Of a DNA stretch of 64,000 nt, positions 26,205 to 35,845 are shown one piece after another. The position numbers were made by a program, and so were the translations under genes. Within the stretch, counting starts at the first letter, position 1; each line of letters opens with the position of its first letter. This DNA comes from Ramlibacter aurantiacus (GTDB lineage Bacteria > Pseudomonadota > Gammaproteobacteria > Burkholderiales > Burkholderiaceae_C). Where the stretch lies: the NCBI RefSeq assembly GCF_016722895.1, contig NZ_JAEQNA010000004.1, positions 1-64,000 on the forward strand, given 5' to 3'. The notes beneath the pieces were generated by a model. The model did not search any database and was not told the DNA's origin. It saw nothing but the letters and a program-made list of their open reading frames with translations.

Positions 26205-28616
26205 TCACGGCACCGGCTGGCCGACGGTGGCTGTGGGCGCTGCGCCCGACCCGGCGCCATCGCGCACCAGCCCCGGCGATGCGGCGGGCGCGTGCGCCGC
26301 CAGCCGCTCCATCAGGTCCGCCGCCATGCTTTCGAGCAGCCGCAGCTCCCGCTGGGCAAGCGTACGGGGCTCGGTGTCCAGCAGGCACAGGCTGCCGTAG
26401 ACGAAGCCGTCGCGGTCGCGCAGCGGGGCACCGGCGTAAAACCGCAGGCCTTTCTCCAGCACCGCCGGATTGGCGGCAAAACGGGGGTCGCGGGCGATGT
26501 CCTCCACCACCATCGACGCGCCGTCCGCCACCAGGTGGCCGCAGATCGACAGCGGGCGCGGCAAGTTGAAGTCGTGCTCGCCATCGGTCAGGGGTTCACC
26601 CGCGTGGCGCAGGCCGCCGCCGCTGGTACCGCACACCTGCTGCGACTGCTCGTCGACCAGGTTCACCAGGGCGATCGGCACATCGAAGACGTCCGCCGCG
26701 CGCTTGGCCGCGCGGTCGAACTCGCGACGCAGCCGACCATCCAGGAGGTCGCTGCCACGCAGGGCCCGCACCCGCGCCGCGTCGTCAGCCGGGGCCGGGG
26801 CTGCGAGGAAGCCTTCGACCGTGCGCGTGCCCAGGTGCTGCTCCACCCGCAGGGCCATCTCCTCGATGGACATGGCCACGCAGTCGGCGCCCAGGGCGTG
26901 CAGGCCGGCTTCGTCCAGGAGGTCCGCGGGCACGTTCCACAGCGCCAGGGCGATCCGCAGGTCGGGCCAGCGACGCCGAAGCCTGCGGCAGAGGTAGCGA
27001 ACCTGGGCGCGGGGGTCCGGGCTGAAGTGCGACAGGCACACCATCGAGGCGCCTCGCAAGTCCAGCTCCTTCACGAACTGCGGACTGGCCACGTCGACCT
27101 CGAGATGCCGGGCCGCCGTCCCCGACAAGGCCAGGGTGTGCGCCAGCATGCGGGCGGCCAAGGCGTCCACTTCCCACTTGCCGCCCAGGCACACCACCTG
27201 CAGGCGGTGCCCGCCCGCGGCGGCGGGATGCTGCTGGCCCAGCTCGTCGATCACCTGGTCCATGCCCTGGACCACCCGATGCCGGTGCTCGGTGCTCGCG
27301 GCGGTGTCATGGTGCTGGCTCGCCAGCCGCAGCGCCGGAATGGCCACCTCATCGTAGAAGTCGCCCACCGACGCGGACTCGATCCGCTCCTCGGCCATCT
27401 CGAGCAACTCCTCGACATTGCCCGCGATCAGCCGTTGGTAGAAGCGGGTCGGTGCGTCCAGGACAGGCTGGCTGCCGAGCAGCACGTCCAGGAACTGCAG
27501 CCCCGGCAGGTGGCGCCCGATGACCAGCAGACACACGGTCAGGGGCGTGGACAGCAGCAGCCCGACGGGTCCCCACAACAGCGCCCAGAAGGTCGCCGCG
27601 GCGATCAGCGACATGGCCGACAGGCCGGTGCTGGCGCCGTACAACCAGGGCTCCACGATGTTGTTGCTCACCAGCTCCAGCAGCACGATCAAGGCCGCGG
27701 TCCAGATGAACAGGCTCCAGCCCGGGTCGACGGCGAACGCCAGTGCCAGCGGGAACACCGCGGCGACCAAGGGCCCCACGTACGGGACGAAGCGCATCAT
27801 CGCGGCCACCACGCCCCAGAGCAGCGCGCCCGGCACGCCGATCAGCCACAACCCCAAGGCCATGGGCAGGCCATAGCTGGCGTTCACCACGAGCTGCATC
27901 GAGAGATACCGCGTGATGCGCTCACCGGCCTCGTCGATCGCATCGGTGGTGCGATGCAGGTTGCCCCCCAGCAGGCGCAGCAGCCGGTCGCGCAGGTCCT
28001 GCCGGTCCAGCAGCACCAGCACCAGGAAGACGAAGGCGATGCCGGCATTGGCCAGCGGGCCGCTGCTGGCCGCGATCCAGTCCATGGCCTGGCGCAGGCC
28101 CGACTCCGGTGCGGGCTCGACCTGCACGCGCTGCACGGGCGGCCCCGACGGCGGCGCGGCTGGCGCCACCGCCTCGACGTCCTTCTTGACCGACTCGATG
28201 GTCCGGGCCGCACCCTCGAGCGGGCCGGGCGCCGCCGCGCGCCGCTGCAGGTCGCGCAGCTTCTCGCGGATGTTCGCTTCGTACAGGGGCAGCTCGTTGC
28301 CCAGGGAACGGACCTGCGTCGTCAGCAGCGCTCCGATCGCCACGAGCACGCCCAGCAGCAAGGTGACCACCAGGCTCACCGCGATCACCCGCGGCACGCC
28401 CCGGCGCTTGAGCCGGAACACCAGCGGGTCGAGCACGAAGGCCAGCAGGAATGCGATCGCCAGGGGGATCAGCAGTTCGCGGCCGAAATAAAGCCCGGTG
28501 ATGACGATGGCGGCGACCACCAGGCTGGCCGCGACCCGCTGCACGCTGGCCGTGTCCCTTTGCACCGGCGGCGGCCCGGGTTCGGCGGTCGGCTGTCGCG
28601 GCGGGCTCTCGGACAT
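26205..28616 (-). CDS. AI-2E/PerM transporter fused to B12-binding-like and GAF domains
   Basis: This 803-residue fusion starts with an AI-2E family transporter at about residues 28-390 (VVAAIVITGLYFG, later MMRFVPYVGPLVAAVFPLALAF and SNNIVEPWLYG). A soluble segment at about 470-600 (LQVVCLGGKWEVDALAARML, then GASMVCLSHFSPDPRAQVRY) resembles a cobalamin-binding fold but lacks a DxHxxG motif. A GAF domain is at about 625-770 (FDVPIALVNLVDEQSQQVCG, GAPLRDRDGFVYGSLCLLD). Such a protein could gate transport by a cytoplasmic ligand. The ATG at 28616 follows GAGG; an in-frame GTG lies two codons earlier. Confidence 0.85.
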   Translation of the reverse strand: MSESPPRQPTAEPGPPPVQRDTASVQRVAASLVVAAIVITGLYFGRELLIPLAIAFLLAFVLDPLVFRLKRRGVPRVIAVSLVVTLLLGVLVAIGALLTTQVRSLGNELPLYEANIREKLRDLQRRAAAPGPLEGAARTIESVKKDVEAVAPAAPPSGPPVQRVQVEPAPESGLRQAMDWIAASSGPLANAGIAFVFLVLVLLDRQDLRDRLLRLLGGNLHRTTDAIDEAGERITRYLSMQLVVNASYGLPMALGLWLIGVPGALLWGVVAAMMRFVPYVGPLVAAVFPLALAFAVDPGWSLFIWTAALIVLLELVSNNIVEPWLYGASTGLSAMSLIAAATFWALLWGPVGLLLSTPLTVCLLVIGRHLPGLQFLDVLLGSQPVLDAPTRFYQRLIAGNVEELLEMAEERIESASVGDFYDEVAIPALRLASQHHDTAASTEHRHRVVQGMDQVIDELGQQHPAAAGGHRLQVVCLGGKWEVDALAARMLAHTLALSGTAARHLEVDVASPQFVKELDLRGASMVCLSHFSPDPRAQVRYLCRRLRRRWPDLRIALALWNVPADLLDEAGLHALGADCVAMSIEEMALRVEQHLGTRTVEGFLAAPAPADDAARVRALRGSDLLDGRLRREFDRAAKRAADVFDVPIALVNLVDEQSQQVCGTSGGGLRHAGEPLTDGEHDFNLPRPLSICGHLVADGASMVVEDIARDPRFAANPAVLEKGLRFYAGAPLRDRDGFVYGSLCLLDTEPRTLAQRELRLLESMAADLMERLAAHAPAASPGLVRDGAGSGAAPTATVGQPVP

Positions 28617-28644
28617 GGGCACGGTCCTCGGCGTCGAGGCGGAC

Positions 28645-28671
28645 GCGGTGTGGGCGGTGTGGGCGGTGTCG
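28645..28671. repeat. Short 9-base tandem repeat
   Basis: GCGGTGTGG is repeated about three times (last copy imperfect) just upstream of the AI-2E fusion gene. It may vary in copy number; no function is apparent. Confidence 0.4.
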
Positions 28672-28829
28672 GCAATCTAGCCCTGCCGGAGGCGGGCAGC
28701 CGTAGGAGGCCATGCCGACGCCCACCACATCCATGCCGACACCTCGGCCCCGCCAGGCCGGCTACCGACCCTGGCGAACCTGGCCGGCCGCCTCCGGCGC
28801 TCCCGACGGCGGCTCCGGATCGACGCTGC

Positions 28830-30338
28830 TCAGGCGAGCGCCACCCGCCGCCGCGCCAGCGCGCGAACCAGTCGGGGCAGCAGCAGCACCGCCAGCACCA
28901 GGACCAGCAGGGCTGCCGACATCGGCCGCTGCACGAACACCGCCGCGCTGCCCTCCCCGATCGAGATCGCGTTGCGCAACTGCGCCTCGGCCAGCGGGCC
29001 GAGGATCATGCCCACCACCACGGGCGCGGTGGGAATGTCGAAGCGCCGCATCACCACGCCGGCCAGGCCGATGCCCCACAGCAGGTACAGGTCGAACGCG
29101 CTCTGCCGCATGCCATACGCCCCCACGGTGGCGAAGATCAGGATGCCCGCATACAGCTGCGGCTTGGGAATCTTCAGCAGCTGCACCCAGAGCTTGACCA
29201 TCGGCAGGTTCAGCACCAGCAGCATCAGGTTGCCGATATAGAGCGACGCGATCAGCGCCCACACCAAGCCCGCGGCCGTGGTGAACAGCTGCGGCCCCGG
29301 CTGGATCCCGTAGTTCTGGAACGCGCCCAGCAGCACGGCCGTGGTGTTGGAGGTGGGGATGCCCAGCGTCAGCAGCGGGATGAGGGCCGCGGTCACCGCC
29401 GCGTTGTTCGCGGCTTCGGGGCCGGCCACGCCCTCGATGGCGCCGGCCTTGCCGAACTCGGCGGCCGGAGCGCCCCTGGCCAGCTTGCGCTCGGTGGCAT
29501 AGCTCAGGAAGGTGGGGATCTCGGTGCCGCCGGCCGGGATGCAGCCGAAGGGCGTGCCGATGGCCGTGCCACGCAGCCAGGCGGGCACCGATCGCCGCCA
29601 GTCGTCTCGGCTCATGGTGACGCGGCTCATCGCATTGCGGCTCGCGGGTCGTCGGCCTTCGTACATGGCGGCATGCAGCACCTCGGCCACGGCGAACAAG
29701 CCCACCGCGACCAGCACGATCTCGATGCCGTCCAGCAGCTCGGGTTGGCCGAGGGTGTAGCGTGCCTGCCCGGAAATCTGGTCCATGCCCACCAGGCCCA
29801 CGGCCAGGCCGATGAGCAGGGCCGTCATGCCGCGCAGCGTGCTCTGCCCGAGCACCGCGCTCACGGTGGTGAAGGCCAGCAGCATCAACATGAAGTACTC
29901 CGGCGGCCCCAGCTTCACCGCGAACTCGGCCACCGCCGGCGCGAACAGCGTGACCACGACCGTGGCGATGGTGCCGGCCACGAACGAGCCGATCGCCGAG
30001 GTCGCCAGTGCGGCCCCGGCCCGCCCGCTGCGCGCCATCTTGTTGCCCTCCATGGCCGTGACCATGGTGCCGGTCTCACCCGGGGTGTTCAGCAGGATCG
30101 AGGTGGTCGATCCACCGTACATCGCGCCGTAGTAGATGCCGGCGAAGAAGATCATCGACGCGGTGATCTCCACCTTGGCCGTGATCGGCAGCAGCATCGC
30201 CACGGCCACGGCCGGCCCGATGCCGGGCAGCACGCCCACGGCGGTGCCGAGCGCGCAACCGGCCAGGGCCCAGAGCAGGTTCACCGGCGTGGCAGCGGTG
30301 GCGAAGCCCGCCATCAGGGCTTGCAGGATCTCGGTCAT
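28830..30338 (-). CDS. tctA: Tripartite tricarboxylate transporter large permease
   Basis: This 502-residue inner-membrane permease of a TTT transporter has about eleven to twelve hydrophobic helices. Family segments include [19 protein letters not shown] near residue 40, [25 protein letters not shown] near 70 and [24 protein letters not shown] near 340. The ATG at 30338 overlaps the tctB stop. It completes the tctC-tctB-tctA operon, whose regulators tctD-tctE are divergent. The substrate could be citrate or another carboxylate. Confidence 0.95.
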   Translation of the reverse strand: MTEILQALMAGFATAATPVNLLWALAGCALGTAVGVLPGIGPAVAVAMLLPITAKVEITASMIFFAGIYYGAMYGGSTTSILLNTPGETGTMVTAMEGNKMARSGRAGAALATSAIGSFVAGTIATVVVTLFAPAVAEFAVKLGPPEYFMLMLLAFTTVSAVLGQSTLRGMTALLIGLAVGLVGMDQISGQARYTLGQPELLDGIEIVLVAVGLFAVAEVLHAAMYEGRRPASRNAMSRVTMSRDDWRRSVPAWLRGTAIGTPFGCIPAGGTEIPTFLSYATERKLARGAPAAEFGKAGAIEGVAGPEAANNAAVTAALIPLLTLGIPTSNTTAVLLGAFQNYGIQPGPQLFTTAAGLVWALIASLYIGNLMLLVLNLPMVKLWVQLLKIPKPQLYAGILIFATVGAYGMRQSAFDLYLLWGIGLAGVVMRRFDIPTAPVVVGMILGPLAEAQLRNAISIGEGSAAVFVQRPMSAALLVLVLAVLLLPRLVRALARRRVALA

Positions 30339-30844
30339 CACAACCACCCCGTCGAGGTCAGCCCAGGAAGGTTGATCCCCAGGAACTGCGTGAAGGCCCA
30401 GAACACCGGTGCCGCGATGGTGATGCCGCTCACCGCGTCCACAGCCAGCGTGCGCGGCCCGACGGGCTGGCCCGCGGCGCGGCGCAGGCCCTGCACCGCC
30501 AGCAGGTAGCACAGGCCGCAGCTGAGGATGAAGCCGATCGTCGTGATCAGGGCGGCATTGGCCAACAGCCCGGCCGAGACCCACACCAGGCCCGGCCACC
30601 ATGCCGGCTGCGGCGCGTCGTCCTCGGGCAGCTGTCGAAAGCCCCCGGTGAGCGCCTCGCGCAGCATCAGCAGGCCGCAGCCGGTGAGCGCGATCGCCAC
30701 CAGCCAGGGCAGGAAGTTGGGCCCCACGCCGCCATAGCCGGCGGCGGACGGAATGCCCACGGCGCCGCCGCCGAGGGCCAGGCCCAGCAGCACCACGCCG
30801 GCGGCCACGGCCACCTGCGCCGGATGTGAAGCAGCTGATTTCAC
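30338..30844 (-). CDS. tctB: Tripartite tricarboxylate transporter small permease
   Basis: This is a 168-residue four-helix membrane subunit. The GTG at 30844 (VKSAASHPAQVAVAAGVVLL) is chosen because GGAGGA lies about five bases upstream; the open frame further upstream passes through the palindromic repeat and is not coding. Helices start with VAVAAGVVLLGLALGG and end near FTQFLGINLPG. The 142-base gap to tctC holds repeat copy C. Confidence 0.9.
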   Translation of the reverse strand: MKSAASHPAQVAVAAGVVLLGLALGGGAVGIPSAAGYGGVGPNFLPWLVAIALTGCGLLMLREALTGGFRQLPEDDAPQPAWWPGLVWVSAGLLANAALITTIGFILSCGLCYLLAVQGLRRAAGQPVGPRTLAVDAVSGITIAAPVFWAFTQFLGINLPGLTSTGWL

Positions 30845-30910
30845 TTGAGTCCTCCAGGATGCTGCGCACCCGACAGCCCGGGCCGCCGCGCCGCGGCAGG
30901 CCCATCCAGG

Positions 30911-30984
30911 GCCACCGCGGAACCGGCTTTGCCGGACCGCTGGTGGCGCCCCTTGAGGGGAGGACGCCGAAGGCGTCCTCGGGT
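30911..30984 (-). repeat. Dispersed GC-rich palindromic repeat, copy C (inside the tct operon)
   Basis: It contains ACCGGCTTTGCCGG, then CCCCTTGAGGGG, then GGACGCCGAAGGCGTCC: three hairpins in a row between the tctC stop and the tctB start. Same family as copies A, D and E. It may set the ratio of receptor to permease mRNA. Confidence 0.75.
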
Positions 30985-30986
30985 GG

Positions 30987-31946
30987 TCAAACCATCCCGG
31001 CCTTGACCATGGTGGCCCGCAGGCTGGCGAGTTCGTCATCGACGAACTTGTCGAAGGCCGGCCCCGACAACACCGCCGGCGTCCAGCTGTTCTTCTCGAG
31101 CGATTCCTGCCACGACCTGGTCTTGAGCGCCGCCAGCACCATGTCGGTGAGCTGCTTGCGCTGCGCATCGGTGATGCCCGGCGCGCCATACACGCCGCGC
31201 CAGTTGCCGATCTCGACGTTGATGCCCTGCTCCTTGAGCGTGGGCACGTTCACGCCCTTCAGGCGCGTGGCCGAGGTCACCGCGATCGGGCGCATCTTGC
31301 CGGCGTTGATGTGCTCGGCGAATTCGCTGTAGCCGCTGCCGCCCACGGTGACGTTGCCGCCGAGGATGGCGGCCACCGCCTCGCCGCCGCCGCGGAAGGC
31401 CACGTAGTTGATCTTGGCCGGATCGACGCCCACGTCGCGCGCGATCATGGCCGCCGCGATGTGCTCGGTGGAGCCCCGCGATCCGCCGCCCCACTTGACG
31501 CTGCCGGGGTCCTTCTTGAGCTGCGCCACCACGTCGGCCATGGACTTGAAGGGCGAGTTGGCCGGCAGCACGAACACGTTGTACTCGCTGGTCATGCGCG
31601 CAATCGGCGTGGCCTGCGACAGGCTCACCGGCGGCTTGCCGGTGATCAGCCCGCCCAGCATGACCGCGCCCATCACCATCAGCGCGTTCGGATCGCCCTT
31701 GCTGGCGTTGACGAACTGCGCCAGGCCCAGCGCGCCGGCCGCACCGCCCTTGTTGTCGTAGCTCACGCTGTCGACCACCTTGGCCTCTTGCAGCGCCTTG
31801 CCGAGCGCACGGCCCGTGGTGTCCCAGCCGCCGCCGGGGTTGGCCGGGATCATCATCTTGAGGTTGGGCGCGGCCCGCGCCGTCAGGGGCAGGGCGCCCG
31901 CGGCGGCCAGCGCGGCCAGGGTCTTGAGGAAGGTGTCGCGACGCAT
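30987..31946 (-). CDS. tctC: Tripartite tricarboxylate transporter solute receptor
   Basis: This is a 319-residue periplasmic receptor with a signal peptide (LAALAAAGALPLTARA). The family core begins PNLKMMIPANPGGGWDTTGR, and the carboxylate-binding loop region follows with VSYDNKGGAAGALGLAQF. It heads an operon with tctB and tctA and is divergent from tctD-tctE, the standard layout for an inducible carboxylate uptake system. Confidence 0.94.
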   Translation of the reverse strand: MRRDTFLKTLAALAAAGALPLTARAAPNLKMMIPANPGGGWDTTGRALGKALQEAKVVDSVSYDNKGGAAGALGLAQFVNASKGDPNALMVMGAVMLGGLITGKPPVSLSQATPIARMTSEYNVFVLPANSPFKSMADVVAQLKKDPGSVKWGGGSRGSTEHIAAAMIARDVGVDPAKINYVAFRGGGEAVAAILGGNVTVGGSGYSEFAEHINAGKMRPIAVTSATRLKGVNVPTLKEQGINVEIGNWRGVYGAPGITDAQRKQLTDMVLAALKTRSWQESLEKNSWTPAVLSGPAFDKFVDDELASLRATMVKAGMV

Positions 31947-32079
31947 GGTTGTCTCCTGAGGGTGGTCGTCGGGCGATCTTGAGGTGAGCTGCTGTCATTC
32001 GGCTGTCGCGCCGCCTAGGGAAAACACGCAGGCACGAACCCGCTGGCTGGCACCCGGCGGCTCCGGACAATCCGGCTCC
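31947..32079. promoter_or_regulatory. tctC/tctD divergent promoter region
   Basis: This 133-base gap between divergent genes must carry both promoters and the TctD operator. I could not identify convincing -10/-35 pairs or a clear TctD box. Confidence 0.3.
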
Positions 32080-32757
32080 ATGCACCTCCTGCTCGTCGAG
32101 GACGACCCCGCCATGCGCAGCACGCTCGAGCGTGCCTTGAGCCGGCGCGGGCTGCAGGTCAGCACCTGCGGCGACGGCGCGCTGGCGCTGGACCACTGGC
32201 GCAGCCTGGTGCCCGACGTGGTGGTGCTGGACCTCAGCCTGCCCAACCGTGATGGCCTGTCGGTGCTGGAACACGCGCGCCAGGCCGGCTTCGGCACACC
32301 CGTGCTGCTCCTCACCGCGCGCGGCACCGTGGGCGACCGCGTCATCGGGCTGAACACCGGCGCCGACGACTACCTGCCCAAGCCCTTTGACCTGGACGAG
32401 CTGGAGGCCCGGCTACGCGCCCTCGTGCGCCGCCGCGCCGAGCCCTCTGCATCCGCCGACCCTGGCCAGGTGGAGCTGGGCGGGCTGCGCTGGGACACCG
32501 CCAGCGGCGCCTTCCACCATGCCGGCCGCGTGCTCGAACTCACCCCGCGCGAGGCGGCCCTGCTGCAGGCGCTGATGCGCCGGCCCGGACACGCCGTGCC
32601 CAAGGAACGCCTGTTCGAGCTGGTCTTTCCGGGCGAATCGCAGGTGCACTACGAGGCGGTGGAGGTGGTGGTGTATCGGCTGCGCAAGAAGCTCGCTCCG
32701 ACCGGCGTCACGCTGATGACGCTGCGCGGCCTCGGCTATTTGCTCAAGGCCGGGTAG
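32080..32757 (+). CDS. tctD: OmpR-family response regulator
   Basis: This is a 225-residue two-component regulator. The receiver domain carries acidic residues in LLVEDDPAM and phosphoacceptor D51 in VVVLDLSLPNRDG; the KPFD lysine is near 102. The C-terminal winged helix (LTPREAALLQALMRRPG to TLRGLGYLLK) binds DNA. The ATG at 32080 opens the receiver; the frame upstream is not conserved. It would activate the divergent tctCBA operon. Confidence 0.94.
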   Translation: MHLLLVEDDPAMRSTLERALSRRGLQVSTCGDGALALDHWRSLVPDVVVLDLSLPNRDGLSVLEHARQAGFGTPVLLLTARGTVGDRVIGLNTGADDYLPKPFDLDELEARLRALVRRRAEPSASADPGQVELGGLRWDTASGAFHHAGRVLELTPREAALLQALMRRPGHAVPKERLFELVFPGESQVHYEAVEVVVYRLRKKLAPTGVTLMTLRGLGYLLKAG

Positions 32758-32758
32758 C

Positions 32759-34222
32759 GTGCGGACGGTCTGGCGCTCCCTATCGCTTCGCAGTCAGCTG
32801 CTGGCCGGCATCCTGCTGCCGCTCGCGGTGCTCCTGAGCCTCAACGGCGCCATGCTGTACCAACGCGCCCTGGCGGCGGCCAACGTCGCCTACGACCGCA
32901 CGCTGCTGGCGTCGGCCAAGGTGATCGGCGAGCAGCTGGAGGTGGACGGCTTCGACGAGGGGGCGGTGCTGCGCTCGCGGGTGCCCTATTCGGCGCTGGA
33001 GGCGTTCGAGGCCGACAACCGAAGCCAGATGATCTATCGCGTCTCCGACCAGCGCGGCGAGATGGTGTCCGGTTACGCCCAGCTGCCGTTCTGGCGTGGC
33101 GAGTTGCCCATGCGCCCGCCCTATGCGGCCCTGGTCGATTTCTACGACGACCGCTACCGGGGAAATCCGGTGCGGGTGGCGGTGCTGCTGCAGCCGGTGG
33201 CCAGCGCCACCGGCCGCGGCATGGCCGTGGTGCAGGTGGCCGAGACGCTCGAGCTGCGCGAGGACCTGGCGCGCCGCATCCTGCTGGACACCCTCTGGCG
33301 CCAGGCCCTGCTGCTGGCCATCGTCGCCGCCGTCGTGGCCGCCGTGGTGCAACGGGCCACGCGACCGGTGCGCGAGCTGTCGCAGCAGCTGCAGGCGCGC
33401 CAGGAAGGCGACCTGAGCCCGCTCGCGGCCACCGGCGCGCCGCGCGAGTTGCAGCCGCTGCTGGAGGCCGCCAACAGCGTCATGGCGAGGCTGCACGGGC
33501 TGCTGGAACACCAGCAGCGCTTCGTGCGAGACGCGGCGCACCAGCTGCGCACTCCGCTGGCCGTGCTCAAGACACAGGCGCAGTCGGCCCGGCGCGGCGA
33601 CATGGAGCCTCGCCTGGCACTGGCCGAAATCGAGGCCACGGTGGACCGCGCCACCGGGCTGGCCAACCAGATGCTGTCGCTGGCCAAGGTCGAACAACTG
33701 AAGCAGCAGGCCGACGCGCAGGTGCACGACTTCGCAGAGGTGCTGAGGCAGATCGCGCTGGAGCTCTCGCCGCTTCTGGCCGACAAGGACATCGACTTCG
33801 AGATCCACACCGAGCCCGCGCCGGTGCGGGCGCATGCCTGGATGCTCAGCGAGCTGTCGCGCAACCTGCTGCACAACGCGATCCGCCACACGCCGCCGCA
33901 TGGCGGCTTGTGGGTGCGGCTGGCCAGCGATGGTCAGTGGGCCACGTTCACGGTGAGCGACAGCGGGCGCGGCCTCGCGCCCGGCCTGCAGGAGCGGCTG
34001 TTCCAACCCTTTTCGGCGGGCGATCCGCGGTCGGGCTCCGGGCTGGGTTTGACGATCTGCCGCGAGATCGCGCGGGCGCTCGGCGGCAGCATCGCCCTGG
34101 AGAACCGGGTGTACGACGGGGGCGTCGCGGGGCTGGATGCCACGGTGCGGCTACCGCTGGCGGGTGAACCGCCTATCGGCTTCGGCTCAACCGACGAGCC
34201 CCACGAACAACGGTCGGGCTGA
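32759..34222 (+). CDS. tctE: Sensor histidine kinase
   Basis: This is a 487-residue membrane kinase. One helix is at residues 12-32 and another at 181-198, flanking a periplasmic domain of about 145 residues that likely senses the carboxylate. The H box is RDAAHQLRTPL with H261. The ATPase motifs are NLLHNAIRHTPP, DSGRGLAPG and GSGLGLTI. It starts with GTG one base after the tctD stop, so it is coupled to it. Confidence 0.94.
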   Translation: MRTVWRSLSLRSQLLAGILLPLAVLLSLNGAMLYQRALAAANVAYDRTLLASAKVIGEQLEVDGFDEGAVLRSRVPYSALEAFEADNRSQMIYRVSDQRGEMVSGYAQLPFWRGELPMRPPYAALVDFYDDRYRGNPVRVAVLLQPVASATGRGMAVVQVAETLELREDLARRILLDTLWRQALLLAIVAAVVAAVVQRATRPVRELSQQLQARQEGDLSPLAATGAPRELQPLLEAANSVMARLHGLLEHQQRFVRDAAHQLRTPLAVLKTQAQSARRGDMEPRLALAEIEATVDRATGLANQMLSLAKVEQLKQQADAQVHDFAEVLRQIALELSPLLADKDIDFEIHTEPAPVRAHAWMLSELSRNLLHNAIRHTPPHGGLWVRLASDGQWATFTVSDSGRGLAPGLQERLFQPFSAGDPRSGSGLGLTICREIARALGGSIALENRVYDGGVAGLDATVRLPLAGEPPIGFGSTDEPHEQRSG

Positions 34223-34265
34223 GCCTTCGACACGGCAGCCAAGGCGAACGGCCGGCGGCCAGCGG

Positions 34266-35048
34266 TCAGCCCGCCAGCAGCCGCTCGCAGCTCGTCCGCC
34301 GCGCGTCCACCTCGATCTCCAGGTCCAGGATGGGCGGGCGCACATGGTGGCTGCCCACCCCGCCGGCGAGCCCGCCGCGTGCCGCCAGCTCGGACCACAG
34401 CGTGTCCAGCGCATGCGCCGTGTACAGGCGCATCTCCATCACGTCGGACCACTGCAGGCCCAGCGTGGCCAAACGCGAGCCCAGGTCGTCCATCGCGAAA
34501 TGCAGCTTCTCGGCCAGGGCGTCCGGAGTGGTCTCGCCCAGGCGCACGATGTGCTCGCGGTAGTTGGGCCGGTCGGGGCACTCGGCCGCGCCGGAGACGA
34601 CGAAGTCGCGCACCCGCGCCGGTGCCGGTGCCGGTGCCGGTGCCTGCACCGTGTGGCTGAACGCGTAAAGCACGGCCTGCGCGGGCTGGTCGACCACCGG
34701 CACGAGATTGCAGCGCGCCACCGGGTTGCGCTCGTCACGGAGCAGGCCCCAGTCGGCCAGGGTGCGGACGTAACGGCGGTTGAAGGCCACGAACTCGGCC
34801 TCGCTCATGGCCTGCGGCGACCGCAGCTCGCAGGCGCACAGCGCCGTCAGCGGCCGGCCGCGTGCGCGCAGGTAGTCCTCGATCGCGGCGAAGCCCTGCT
34901 CCAGCGGCAGCGGCCGCTCGAGACGCACGCGCTCGATGGCGAAACCGGGCAGGGCCTGCACCGCCGCCGAGTACTGGAAGCCCCCTTCGATGTAGCGGTA
35001 GGAGCCCGGGGTGAAGTCGGCGAGGCGGTGGTCGGTGGGGATGGTCAT
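34266..35048 (-). CDS. RidA/CnbZ-like protein (possible aminomuconate deaminase relative)
   Basis: This is a 260-residue cytoplasmic protein. I recall similar proteins annotated as 2-amino-5-chloromuconate deaminase (CnbZ), which resemble a divergent two-part RidA fold. Supporting segments are LTALCACELRSPQAMSEAEF and NYREHIVRLGETTPDALAEK; the assignment is tentative. A Pro-Ala stretch near residue 140 is encoded by a six-base tandem repeat. It lies 22 bases after the GntR gene on the same strand and converges on tctE, so it belongs to the GntR-controlled locus. Confidence 0.55.
   Translation of the reverse strand: MTIPTDHRLADFTPGSYRYIEGGFQYSAAVQALPGFAIERVRLERPLPLEQGFAAIEDYLRARGRPLTALCACELRSPQAMSEAEFVAFNRRYVRTLADWGLLRDERNPVARCNLVPVVDQPAQAVLYAFSHTVQAPAPAPAPARVRDFVVSGAAECPDRPNYREHIVRLGETTPDALAEKLHFAMDDLGSRLATLGLQWSDVMEMRLYTAHALDTLWSELAARGGLAGGVGSHHVRPPILDLEIEVDARRTSCERLLAG
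34618..34644. repeat. Hexanucleotide tandem repeat inside the RidA/CnbZ-like gene
   Basis: GCCGGT is repeated about 4.5 times and encodes alternating Ala-Pro in the minus-strand gene. Copy changes would keep the frame and only alter the linker length. Confidence 0.7.
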
Positions 35049-35070
35049 GCGGTCTCGCGTGCGTGTGGGT

Positions 35071-35802
35071 TCAGCCGAAGCGGGTGGCCTGTTCTTCCTT
35101 CATCAGGCGCTCCGCGATCTCGATGGCGATGTCGACCGAGCGGTGCATGTGGCGGCGCGCGAAGTGCTCGGCCGCCACCGGGTCGCCGTGCAGCACGGCC
35201 CGCCCGATGTCCAGGTGGTCGGACAGGTTCTCGCGCCAGGCCTCGACCGCCAGGTCGCGGAAGTAGATGGTGTGCAGGATCGGGAAATTAAATTGGTCCA
35301 GCAGTTCGCCCACCTCGGGGATGCCGGACATGTCGTTGATGGTGCGGTGGAAGCGACCGTTCTCCGTGCGGTGCCGCTCGGGCGTGCCGGCCTTCAGCTG
35401 CGCGTCGATGTCTTGCAGCAGCCCGCGCGCGAGCTCGCGGTGGCCGGGCAGGTCGATCCGCTCGGCGGCCATGCGGGCGCCCAGCCCGGCGATCACCTCG
35501 CGGATGCGGAACTGCGCCACGATGTCGGCCCGCTGCGGAGCGGCCACGGTGGCGCCGCGATTGGGCTCGATGCGGATGAAGCGGTTGTTCTCCAGCCGCC
35601 GGAACGCCTCGCGGACGGAGCTGCGGCTGACGCCCAGGTCGCGCGTGACGTCGGCCTCGACGATGCGCTGCCCGGGCCGGTAGATGCCGTCGACGATGCG
35701 CCGGGCGATCTCGTGGAGCACGTAATCGGACACGCTGCCACTGGGACGCGGCGCGTCCTTGGCGGGTGCGAAGGGAACGACGAAGTCCTGCGACGGTGAC
35801 AT
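35071..35802 (-). CDS. GntR-family regulator (FCD/FadR subfamily)
   Basis: This is a 243-residue regulator from the ATG at 35802; the frame runs far upstream through the divergent oxidase gene but is not coding there. The N-terminal winged helix is VLHEIARRIVDGIYRPGQ followed by VTRDLGVSRSSVREAFRRLE. The C-terminal FCD domain has FHRTINDMSG, which supplies a metal-ligand histidine. TTGTCCGAC copies at 35846, 35977 and 36046 fit the TnGTnnnACnA operators of this subfamily. It probably represses the divergent catabolic operon and itself. Confidence 0.93.
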   Translation of the reverse strand: MSPSQDFVVPFAPAKDAPRPSGSVSDYVLHEIARRIVDGIYRPGQRIVEADVTRDLGVSRSSVREAFRRLENNRFIRIEPNRGATVAAPQRADIVAQFRIREVIAGLGARMAAERIDLPGHRELARGLLQDIDAQLKAGTPERHRTENGRFHRTINDMSGIPEVGELLDQFNFPILHTIYFRDLAVEAWRENLSDHLDIGRAVLHGDPVAAEHFARRHMHRSVDIAIEIAERLMKEEQATRFG

Positions 35803-35845
35803 GGCGGGGGGCAGTGTAGCGCCGGCGGGCGTGGCGGCCAAGAAT

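Noticed and set aside
26292-30509. 1405-residue plus-strand open frame
   Set aside because: It runs antisense across both the AI-2E fusion and tctA/tctB, and its translation is His/Gln/Arg-rich with no domain.
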